DNA from: an uncultured Clostridia bacterium
GTDB lineage: Bacteria > Bacillota > Clostridia > Oscillospirales > Ruminococcaceae
Length of the DNA: 64,000 nucleotides
NCBI GenBank assembly: GCA_947626165.1
Contig: CANQRG010000007.1
Coordinates: 1 to 64,000 of the forward strand
Direction: 5' to 3'
Position 1 is the stretch's first letter. Each line of letters starts with the position of its first letter. The notes beneath the pieces were generated by a model that was not told the DNA's origin, did no database searches, and was given only the letters and a program-made list of their open reading frames with translations. This document shows, piece after piece, positions 56,835 through 64,000 of this stretch. Position numbers and translations under genes: made by a program.

Positions 56835-57764
56835 ATGAACACTAAAATAACTGAGCTTTTAGGAATAAAATACCCTATCATTCAGGGCGGTATGGCTTGG
56901 ATAGCAGAGTCGACACTTGCCTCTGCCGTATCGAACGCAGGAGGTTTGGGGCTCATAGCAGGAGGCTCTGCCCCTATCGACTATCTAAGAGAGCAGATAA
57001 GAAAAACCAAAGAAGCTGTAAACGGCAAGCCGTTCGGAGTTAATGTTATGCTTATGTCTCCTAACGCCGATGATTTGGCTAAGCTTATTATTGAGGAGAA
57101 AGTTCCTGTTGTAACGACAGGCGCAGGAAATCCGGGCAAGTTTATGGACGCCTGGAAAGAGGCAGGAATAAAGGTCATACCTGTTGTTCCGTCGGTTGCA
57201 CTTGCAAAGAGAATGGAAAGAGCAGGCGCAGACGCCGTTGTTGCGGAGGGTACAGAATCAGGCGGACATATCGGCGAGAACACAACAATGTGTCTTGTTC
57301 CACAGGTCGTTGACGCGCTTGAAATCCCTGTTATTGCAGCAGGCGGTATCGCCGACGGCAGAGGGATTGCAGCATCATTTATGCTTGGCGCTGAGGGCGT
57401 ACAGCTCGGAACTCGTTTTCTCGCCGCAGAGGAATGTCAAATCCACCCGACATATAAAGAGCTTGTCGTAAAAGCAAAAGATACCGACAGCATTGTTACA
57501 GGGCGAACAACAGGTCACCCTTGCAGAAATGTAAAAACAAAGTTTTCAAAGAAGCTTGCCTCTGGTGAAAAAGACGGCAGTATCACTCCTGAAGAATTCG
57601 AGGAGATTACTCTCGGCTCACTGAGAAAAGCAGTTCAGGACGGAAATCTTGAAGAAGGCTCGTTCTTGTGCGGAGCGATTGCGGGTATGATAACAGAAGT
57701 CAAACCCTGCAAGGATATTATTGAGGAGATGTTCGCACAGGCTGAAGGTCTGCTGAACAAATAA
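56835..57764 (+). CDS. fabK: enoyl-ACP reductase II (FMN-dependent)
   Basis: 309 aa. A nitronate-monooxygenase-like TIM barrel with IIQGGMAWIAES, AEGTESGGHIGE and IPVIAAGGIADGRG. It reduces the enoyl-ACP double bond using NAD(P)H and is not inhibited by triclosan, in place of FabI. AAGAGGA site, 39 bp after fabH. Confidence 0.94.
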   Translation: MNTKITELLGIKYPIIQGGMAWIAESTLASAVSNAGGLGLIAGGSAPIDYLREQIRKTKEAVNGKPFGVNVMLMSPNADDLAKLIIEEKVPVVTTGAGNPGKFMDAWKEAGIKVIPVVPSVALAKRMERAGADAVVAEGTESGGHIGENTTMCLVPQVVDALEIPVIAAGGIADGRGIAASFMLGAEGVQLGTRFLAAEECQIHPTYKELVVKAKDTDSIVTGRTTGHPCRNVKTKFSKKLASGEKDGSITPEEFEEITLGSLRKAVQDGNLEEGSFLCGAIAGMITEVKPCKDIIEEMFAQAEGLLNK

Positions 57765-57805
57765 TCAAACTTTTAAAAAAACCTATAGTAACGGAGGTTA
57801 AATAT

Positions 57806-58546
57806 ATGGCAACAGCAATAGTTACGGGCGCATCTCAGGGAATAGGCGCCTGCATTATAAAAAGACTTGCAAAGGACGGCTATGACTGCGTAGTAAACTG
57901 CTATCCGAGCGATAACGACAAAGCAAATGCAGAGACCATAAAAGCAGAATGTGAGAGCTTTGGCGTTAAGGCAATAGTTTACCCATGCGACGTTTCAGAG
58001 TATAACGACTGCGAAAAAATGGTCAAGGATATAAAAGCCGAGTTCGGCTCTATAGATGTTTTAGTAAACAACGCAGGTATCACTAAAGACGGACTTCTTG
58101 CGCGAATGAGCGAAGAACAATATGACGCTGTAATTGCGGTAAACCAAAAAAGCGTATTCAATATGATGAAGCACGTCGGCTCGGTTATGATGAGGCAAAG
58201 AAGCGGAAAGGTCGTAAACCTTGCTTCTGTTGCGGGCGTGTACGGAAATCCGGGACAGTTTAACTATTCAGCTTCAAAGGCGGCTATTATAGGTATGACA
58301 AAAACCGCCGCTAAAGAGCTTGGCTCAAGAGGGGTCAACGTAAACGCCGTTGCACCCGGATTTATAAAAACACCAATGACCGACGCTTTGACAGACGAAC
58401 AGCGAAATGCTATGCTTTCGGTGATCGCTATGAAAAGATACGGAACTGTTGACGAAATTGCAGGAGTTGTGTCTTTCTTAGTTTCAGAAGACGCAAGCTA
58501 CATCACAGGACAGGTAATTGAAATAAGCGGCGGACTTTCAATGTAA
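57806..58546 (+). CDS. fabG: 3-oxoacyl-ACP reductase
   Basis: 246-aa short-chain dehydrogenase with the NADPH loop VTGASQGIG, the NNAG motif, the catalytic Ser (LASVAG) and Y-x-x-x-K (YSASK), and C-terminal ITGQVIEISGGLSM. Reduces 3-ketoacyl-ACP. ACGGAGG site. Confidence 0.95.
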   Translation: MATAIVTGASQGIGACIIKRLAKDGYDCVVNCYPSDNDKANAETIKAECESFGVKAIVYPCDVSEYNDCEKMVKDIKAEFGSIDVLVNNAGITKDGLLARMSEEQYDAVIAVNQKSVFNMMKHVGSVMMRQRSGKVVNLASVAGVYGNPGQFNYSASKAAIIGMTKTAAKELGSRGVNVNAVAPGFIKTPMTDALTDEQRNAMLSVIAMKRYGTVDEIAGVVSFLVSEDASYITGQVIEISGGLSM

Positions 58547-58591
58547 TGCGAACCGCCATATGAAGTTTGCAGAGAAAGGATTTATAAATAA

Positions 58592-59827
58592 ATGAGACGA
58601 GTAGTTATCACAGGAATGGGAACAAAAAATCCGCTTGGTTTAAGCGTTGAGGAGTTCTGGAACAACATAAAGGCAAACAAGCTGGGCTTTTCTATTGTCG
58701 ATCAGTTTGATGCGACTGATTTTCCTATCAAGGTTGTCGGAGCAGTAAAAAACTTTGACCCTCTCGATTATTTTGAAAAAAAGGAAGCAAGAAAGCTTTG
58801 CAGATTTACTCAATTTGCCGTTACTTCAACCAAAGACGCTCTTACCGATGCAAACACCGACTTTAAAGACTTAGACCCTTTCAGAGTAGGAGTTATTATC
58901 GGCGCAGGTATAGGCGGTCTTGAGGAAACCGAAAAACAACACCAGAGGTTTTTAGAAAAAGGTCCTGACCGAATTTCCGTGTTCTATGTTCCTATGATGA
59001 TTGGAAATATGGCGGCAGGAGAGGTCGCAATGCGAACAGGCTTTAAGGGCGATAACTTCTGCACAACGACCGCCTGTGCATCATCAACACACGCTATCGG
59101 AGAGGCATTCAGAAAGGTAAAAGACGGCTATCTTGACGCTTGTATATGCGGCGGTACAGAGGCTTGCATTACGCAGTTCTCACTTGCCGGCTTTAACAAT
59201 ATGAAAGCACTTTCAAAGGCAACCGAGCTTGACAAGGCTTCCACGCCTTTTGACGCCGAAAGACAGGGCTTTGTTTTAGGAGAAGGCTGCGGAATTTTAG
59301 TTCTTGAGGAACTTGAACACGCAAAGGCAAGAGGCGCTAAGATCTACGCTGAAATCGCAGGCTACGGAGCAACGGGAGACGCTTATCACATGACAAGTCC
59401 CGACCCTGAGGGCGAGGGCGCCGCAAGAGCAATGGCAAACAGCTTTAATGAGGCATGCTTGACAGCTTCTGACATTGACTATATCAACGCACACGGAACA
59501 TCAACAGGTCTTAATGATAAATACGAAACAAAAGCTATCAAAAAAGCGCTCGGCGAAAACGCTGATAAAGTAGTAATAAACTCAACAAAGTCAATGATAG
59601 GACACCTGTTGGGTGCGGCAGGGGCTGTTGAAGCTATTATCACAGCGTTGTCGGTTCGTGATGATTTTGTTCACAGAACAATGGGATATAACACCCCTGA
59701 CCCTGAGTGTGATTTAAATTACGCCGTTGACGGAAATAAAGAGATGACCGTTGACGCCGCTCTTTCAAATTCACTTGGCTTCGGCGGACATAACGCAACA
59801 ATTTGTATAAAGAAGTATAAAGAGTAA
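58592..59827 (+). CDS. fabF: beta-ketoacyl-ACP synthase II
   Basis: 411 aa. Elongating condensing enzyme with catalytic cysteine in TTACASSTHA (about C162) and the histidines in NAHGTSTGLND and MIGHLLGAAGAVE. AGAAAGGA site. Confidence 0.95.
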   Translation: MRRVVITGMGTKNPLGLSVEEFWNNIKANKLGFSIVDQFDATDFPIKVVGAVKNFDPLDYFEKKEARKLCRFTQFAVTSTKDALTDANTDFKDLDPFRVGVIIGAGIGGLEETEKQHQRFLEKGPDRISVFYVPMMIGNMAAGEVAMRTGFKGDNFCTTTACASSTHAIGEAFRKVKDGYLDACICGGTEACITQFSLAGFNNMKALSKATELDKASTPFDAERQGFVLGEGCGILVLEELEHAKARGAKIYAEIAGYGATGDAYHMTSPDPEGEGAARAMANSFNEACLTASDIDYINAHGTSTGLNDKYETKAIKKALGENADKVVINSTKSMIGHLLGAAGAVEAIITALSVRDDFVHRTMGYNTPDPECDLNYAVDGNKEMTVDAALSNSLGFGGHNATICIKKYKE

Positions 59828-59883
59828 ACATATAAAAGAATAGCCAACAGGCTTAAATCCTATATAAGAACGGAGGATATATA

Positions 59884-60333
59884 ATGAGTAAGCAAATAGG
59901 CGACGGCTTTGAAATTAACGACTTAAACGCCATCGCAAAAATAATCAAAGAAAACGATTTAGGTAAAATAAAAATAAAAAATGGAGACTGCGAGATTTGC
60001 GTTGAAGCAAAAACTTGTCCTGCTTCTCCAATCGTAAACACCGCCCCGTCGGTCATTGTATCTGATGACGCAACCAATGAAACAAAAACCGCTGAAAGCG
60101 GAAATGTATGCACATCACCTATCGTAGGAACCTTTTATGCGGCTTCTGCACCTGACAAAGAGCCTTTTGTATCTGTCGGCAGTCAGGTTCACAAAGGCGA
60201 CGTTATTTACATTATCGAATCAATGAAGGTTATGAGCGAGGTAACAAGCGAATTCGACGGCAAGGTCAAAGAGATCTGCGTAAACAACGGCGACGCTGTT
60301 GAATACGGTCAGCCGATAATGATAATCGAATAG
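59884..60333 (+). CDS. accB: biotin carboxyl carrier protein of acetyl-CoA carboxylase
   Basis: 149 aa. A linker rich in Ala, Thr and Glu joins the N-terminal helices to a C-terminal biotinyl domain (about 75-149). The biotin site reads ESMKVM (about K115) rather than the common EAMKM, keeping the lysine and its methionine before it. ACGGAGG site. Confidence 0.93.
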   Translation: MSKQIGDGFEINDLNAIAKIIKENDLGKIKIKNGDCEICVEAKTCPASPIVNTAPSVIVSDDATNETKTAESGNVCTSPIVGTFYAASAPDKEPFVSVGSQVHKGDVIYIIESMKVMSEVTSEFDGKVKEICVNNGDAVEYGQPIMIIE

Positions 60334-60361
60334 CTTTACATTTTAGCTGAAAGGAAATATT

Positions 60362-60793
60362 ATGGCAGTAGTATTAAACAAAGAGCAGATAAAAGAAATA
60401 ATTCCTCACAGAGACCCGTTTTTACTTATTGATGAAGTAAACGAGCTTGAGGTGGGAAAAAGAGTTAAAGCCACAAAACACATCAAAGAGGACGACTTCT
60501 GGTTTAAGGGACATTTCCCCGAATACCCTGTTACACCCGGTGTTTTGATGGTCGAGATGCTCGCTCAGGCAGGGGCTGTTGCACTGTTGTCTCTCCCTGA
60601 AAATAAAGGAAAAATCGGTCTGTTCGGAGGTATCAACAACTGCAAGTTCCGTCAGCAGGTCGTTCCGGGAGATACTCTGGAACTTGAGGTAGAAATCATC
60701 AAGGTAAGAGGTCCTTTGGGTGTTGGAAAAGGACTTGCAACAGTAAACGGCAAGAAGGCTGTTTCCTGTGAAATTACCTTTGCTATAAAATAA
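60362..60793 (+). CDS. fabZ: 3-hydroxyacyl-ACP dehydratase
   Basis: 143-aa hot-dog fold enzyme. The catalytic histidine is in FKGHFPEYPVTPGVL (about H51) and the glutamate in VEMLAQAG (about E65). It forms the enoyl-ACP substrate of FabK. AAAGGAAA site. Confidence 0.94.
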   Translation: MAVVLNKEQIKEIIPHRDPFLLIDEVNELEVGKRVKATKHIKEDDFWFKGHFPEYPVTPGVLMVEMLAQAGAVALLSLPENKGKIGLFGGINNCKFRQQVVPGDTLELEVEIIKVRGPLGVGKGLATVNGKKAVSCEITFAIK

Positions 60794-60812
60794 TGTTTAT
60801 TGGAGACTTTAT

Positions 60813-62162
60813 ATGCTAAAGAAAGTTTTAATTGCAAATAGAGGAGAAATTGCCGTTAGGATAATCCGAGCCTGCAGAGAGCTTGGAATAGCGACTGTTG
60901 CGGTTTATTCAACAGGCGATTCTAACGCGCTCCACGCAAAGATTGCAGATGAGGCGGTATGTATAGGACCTGCGTCAAGCGCAGAAAGCTATCTAAATAT
61001 GCGTGCTATTATATCCGCCTGCGAAATTACAGGCGCTGACGCAATTCACCCCGGCTTTGGCTTTTTATCTGAAAACGCAAACTTTGCAAAGACTTGTGAA
61101 AAATGCGGAATTACCTTTATAGGTCCTAAACCCGAATCTATAGAAATGCTAGGCGATAAGGCTCAGGCAAAGGAAACTATGAAAAACGCAGGCGTTCCTG
61201 TGATACTCGGCTCAAACGGGGCAGTTAAGGATATGGAATCAGCTATAAGCCTTGCAAAGGAAATAGGATATCCTGTTATGGTCAAGGCTTCTGCCGGCGG
61301 CGGCGGAAGGGGTATACGCATAGTTAGAGACGAATCCGAGCTTGAGGCTCAGATAACCGCCGCAAAAACTGAGGCAATGGCTTGCTTTGGCAGCGACGAG
61401 ATTTATATAGAAAAGTTTATAGAAAATCCAAAGCATATCGAGATTCAGATCCTCGCTGATAATTACGGCAACGTAATTCACCTGGGCGAGAGAGACTGCT
61501 CTATGCAAAGGCGCAACCAAAAGGTGTTAGAAGAAACGCCGTCTCCTGTTATGACTAAAGAACTTCGTGAAAAAATGGGAGCTTCGGCTGTTGCGGCAGC
61601 TAAAGTCTGCGGTTACAGAAACGCAGGAACTATTGAATTTTTAGTTGATAAAGACTTAAACTATTACTTTATGGAGATGAATACCCGAATTCAGGTCGAA
61701 CACCCTATTACTGAGGCTGTTACGGGTATTGACTTAGTCAAGCAGCAACTTCTAATAGCTTCGGGAAAGGAGCTTGACATAAAGCAAGAGGATATACGCT
61801 TGACAGGTCATGCAATAGAGTGTAGAATTAATGCAGAAAATCCTGAGCAGAATTTCCGCCCGTCACCCGGGGTAATAAACTCATTACATATTCCGGGCGG
61901 ACCCGGAATTAGAGTAGACAGCGCGGTTTATCAGGGATATGAAATTCCGCCGTATTATGATTCTATGATAGCGAAACTGATTTGCTTCGGACCTGACAGA
62001 GAAAGTGCTATTGCTAAAATGAAATGGGCGCTTTCCGAGTTTATCGTAGACGGCGTGTCAACTAATATCGACTTTCAGCTTAGACTTATCCGCAGACAAG
62101 AGTTTTTAGACGGTAAATATGATAACGGCTTTTTAGGAAGAGTTGATATTTTAAAGGATTAA
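60813..62162 (+). CDS. accC: biotin carboxylase subunit of acetyl-CoA carboxylase
   Basis: 449 aa, ATP-grasp enzyme that carboxylates the biotin on AccB. LIANRGEIAVRIIRACRELG, the flexible glycine loop ASAGGGGRGIR, EMNTRIQVEHPITE and the ECRINAE segment are intact. It starts 19 bp after fabZ. Confidence 0.96.
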   Translation: MLKKVLIANRGEIAVRIIRACRELGIATVAVYSTGDSNALHAKIADEAVCIGPASSAESYLNMRAIISACEITGADAIHPGFGFLSENANFAKTCEKCGITFIGPKPESIEMLGDKAQAKETMKNAGVPVILGSNGAVKDMESAISLAKEIGYPVMVKASAGGGGRGIRIVRDESELEAQITAAKTEAMACFGSDEIYIEKFIENPKHIEIQILADNYGNVIHLGERDCSMQRRNQKVLEETPSPVMTKELREKMGASAVAAAKVCGYRNAGTIEFLVDKDLNYYFMEMNTRIQVEHPITEAVTGIDLVKQQLLIASGKELDIKQEDIRLTGHAIECRINAENPEQNFRPSPGVINSLHIPGGPGIRVDSAVYQGYEIPPYYDSMIAKLICFGPDRESAIAKMKWALSEFIVDGVSTNIDFQLRLIRRQEFLDGKYDNGFLGRVDILKD

Positions 62163-62215
62163 TACAGCATAGCTTAGGATATGTTTAAATTCACCTGAAG
62201 AAGGGAGATTCTTTT

Positions 62216-63103
62216 ATGCTTGAAGATTTGTTTTCAGTTGTAAAGACAAGGTTTAACGGAACTGAACCAAATACCTCAAATGTAAAAAAAGACGTTAAAA
62301 CAGATATTCCAAAAGACTTGCTTTTTAAGTGTCCAAGGTGCTCAAATGTTACCTTTATGGACGATTTTACAGGTAATGCAAAGGTTTGTCCAAAATGCAA
62401 TTACCATTCTAGGATTTCCGCTAAAGAGCGCATTGATATGACTTTTGATAAGGGCAGTTTAATTGAATTTGACAAGAATATGACCTCCAAAAACCCTATT
62501 GACTTTCAGGACTATGAGGAAAAACAGAAAAGTATTCGTGAAAAAACAGGTCTAAAAGACGCAATTATCACAGGCGAAGCGACCATAAGGGGCGACCGAG
62601 TTGTAATTGCGGTAATGGATTCAAGATATATGATGGCTTCTATGGGAAGCGTAGTCGGAGAAAAGCTGACCAGGGCTTTTGAATTCGCTACAGAAAACAA
62701 ACTTCCAATAATAGTGTTTACAGCCTCAGGCGGAGCAAGAATGCAGGAGGGTACGGTTTCTCTTATGCAGATGGCAAAAACAAGCGGTGCTGTAGCCCGC
62801 CACAACGAAGCCGGACTTTTATACATCACAGTTATGACCGACCCTACCACCGGCGGTGTAACGGCGTCTTTTGCCTCTCTTGGCGACATTATAATCGCCG
62901 AGCCGAAGGTTCTTATCGGCTTTGCCGGCAGACGGGTCATTGAGGGTACAATAAAACAAAGACTACCCGATGATTTTCAGTCTGCTGAATTTTTAATGGA
63001 AAAAGGCTTTGTAGATATGATCGTTGAGAGAAAAAAAATAAGGCGAACTCTCTCTCATCTGCTAAAGCTTCACCAAAGCAAAGGGGGCAAATCTAATGAA
63101 TAA
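62216..63103 (+). CDS. accD: acetyl-CoA carboxylase carboxyltransferase beta subunit
   Basis: 295 aa. N-terminal zinc ribbon (C39, C42, C58, C61 by count) and a crotonase-fold domain with ASGGARMQEG. It forms malonyl-CoA together with AccA. AGGGAGA site; its end overlaps the accA start by 8 bp (ATGAATAA). Confidence 0.95.
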   Translation: MLEDLFSVVKTRFNGTEPNTSNVKKDVKTDIPKDLLFKCPRCSNVTFMDDFTGNAKVCPKCNYHSRISAKERIDMTFDKGSLIEFDKNMTSKNPIDFQDYEEKQKSIREKTGLKDAIITGEATIRGDRVVIAVMDSRYMMASMGSVVGEKLTRAFEFATENKLPIIVFTASGGARMQEGTVSLMQMAKTSGAVARHNEAGLLYITVMTDPTTGGVTASFASLGDIIIAEPKVLIGFAGRRVIEGTIKQRLPDDFQSAEFLMEKGFVDMIVERKKIRRTLSHLLKLHQSKGGKSNE

Positions 63104-63911
63104 CCTGCCCGCAAGCGAACGCCTTGATATTGTAAGAAACAAATTCCGCCCCACCGTGCGTGACTATATCCCGATGCTTTTTGACGATTTCTTTGAAATG
63201 CACGGCGATAGATACTACGGCGACGACGGCGCAATAATCGGCGGAATCGCATATTTTAACGATACACCTGTCACTGTTATTTCACAGGTCAAGGGACGTA
63301 ACCTTGAAGAAAATAAAGCCTCAAACTTTTCTATGCCCCATCCTGAAGGATACAGAAAAGCATTAAGGCTTGCTCATCAGGCAGAAAAGTTTCTCAGACC
63401 AATTATCTGCCTTATTGATACTCCGGGCGCTTTCTGCGGAGTTGAAGCGGAGGAACGAGGTCAGGGAGAAGCGATAGCCAAAAACCTGATGGAATTTATG
63501 ACGCTGAAAACTCCTGTGTTTTCTATAGTTTTAGGCGAGGGAGGAAGCGGAGGAGCATTAGCTCTGGGCGTTTGCGACGAATTGGCTATGCTTTCAAACG
63601 CTTTGTACTCTGTTATTTCGCCAAGAGGTTTCGCTTCAATTCTTTGGAAGGACGCGACCCGTGAACGTGAGGCGTGCGATATAATGAAGATTACTGCCGA
63701 AGATTTGCAGAATCTGGGCATATGCGATCATATTATTGAGGAGCCTGAAGGCGGCGCTCATAATAATCCCGACTTAGTTGCAGAAAATATTTGCAGTTAT
63801 TTGTGTGAAGCCTTTAAAAGAAATTTGCAAAAACCTATTGACGAATTGCTTAATGATAGGTATACTAAGTTTAGGAAAATCGGAGAATTTGAGGAAAACC
63901 TTGATAGTTAA
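63096..63911 (+). CDS. accA: acetyl-CoA carboxylase carboxyltransferase alpha subunit
   Basis: 271 aa, shorter than the 315-aa E. coli form because the N-terminal helices are reduced, as is usual in Firmicutes. DTPGAFCGVEAEERGQGEAIA and GEGGSGGALALG hold the oxyanion loops. Translationally coupled to accD. Confidence 0.95.
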   Translation: MNNLPASERLDIVRNKFRPTVRDYIPMLFDDFFEMHGDRYYGDDGAIIGGIAYFNDTPVTVISQVKGRNLEENKASNFSMPHPEGYRKALRLAHQAEKFLRPIICLIDTPGAFCGVEAEERGQGEAIAKNLMEFMTLKTPVFSIVLGEGGSGGALALGVCDELAMLSNALYSVISPRGFASILWKDATREREACDIMKITAEDLQNLGICDHIIEEPEGGAHNNPDLVAENICSYLCEAFKRNLQKPIDELLNDRYTKFRKIGEFEENLDS

Positions 63912-63923
63912 TAACGGTTATGG

Positions 63924-63956
63924 CGGGATAAGCTGAATATTACAGCTTAAATCCCG
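63924..63956 (+). other. hairpin without T run between accA and the next gene
   Basis: CGGGAT-AAGCTG / CAGCTT-AA-ATCCCG forms a 12-bp stem with a 2-nt bulge and 7-nt loop, but AAATAAT follows instead of T. It may be a processing or stability site rather than a terminator. Confidence 0.45.
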
Positions 63957-63995
63957 AAATAATAGACATATCTTTAAAAAGGAGGTTGTTTTTAA

Positions 63996-64000
63996 ATGGT
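63996..64000 (+). CDS. start of a further gene, cut by the window edge
   Basis: An AAGGAGG site (63979-63985) stands ten bases before an ATG at 63996. Only five bases of the gene are in view, so it cannot be identified. Confidence 0.5.

Overview
The window reads as a chromosome segment from a low-GC Gram-positive anaerobe of the Clostridia, most likely a gut Oscillospiraceae/Ruminococcus-type organism. This is inferred from gene content, not from a marker search. Supporting signs are the Rnf complex with an ApbE flavin transferase, FMN-dependent FabK as enoyl reductase, rubredoxin, L-fucose catabolism, a T-box leader on tRNA-synthetase genes, a CIRCE-controlled groESL operon, AGGAGG and GGTGATC ribosome sites and consensus sigma-A promoters. 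No phage, transposase, plasmid gene or CRISPR array was seen. Genes lie on both strands in short operons.

Layout. 1-6180: a class-I aminotransferase, methylglyoxal synthase, then a T-box-controlled hisS - membrane ORF - aspS operon. 6188-8140 (minus): ABC-2 permease, ABC ATPase and GntR/YtrA-type repressor behind a consensus promoter that carries a perfect operator. 8181-8615: tRNA-Glu and tRNA-Met plus a decayed copy of the tRNA-Glu 3' end. 8645-17020: a bacterial-PH protein pair (YdbS/YdbT type), an alanine/sodium symporter, a U32 (RlhA-like) protein with ZapA, a zinc-ribbon membrane protein and alanine racemase. 17157-19226: a YpsA-like SLOG protein, a divergent LCP-like protein and a PII-like protein. 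19422-23372: fuculose-phosphate aldolase, kinase and isomerase. 23481-27817: a membrane-fusion adaptor and a large FtsX-type permease without an ATPase, then an MGMT-family protein. 28640-33881: pantothenate kinase (coaX), an ECF S-component, an AEC carrier, NAD synthetase and a phosphatase. 34098-40814: an XRE regulator, apbE and rnfCDGEAB. 41187-48452: two two-component systems flanking groESL, an intergenic repeat block, rubredoxin and an AraC remnant. 48893-54642: PTS enzyme I, a collagen-like protein with its neighbouring glycosyltransferase, and a Rieske flavoprotein. 54711-63911: the fatty-acid cluster, with fabD divergent from fabH-fabK-fabG-fabF-accB-fabZ-accC-accD-accA. A further gene begins at the right edge.

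How it works together: the fab/acc cluster makes malonyl-ACP and elongates fatty acids. Rnf couples ferredoxin and NAD to ion pumping, with ApbE supplying covalent FMN to RnfD and RnfG. coaX with the S-component suggests pantothenate uptake and CoA synthesis.

The most unusual signal is a recurring 5' element found at five unrelated genes (10605-, 33111-, 40023+, 42928-, 47716-). A Shine-Dalgarno sequence is followed at once by a short hairpin whose CUCC arm can pair either with the downstream GGAG/GAG arm or with the Shine-Dalgarno itself. The start codon lies 8-10 nt beyond the hairpin. It looks like a bistable translational element, and I do not know a named family for it.
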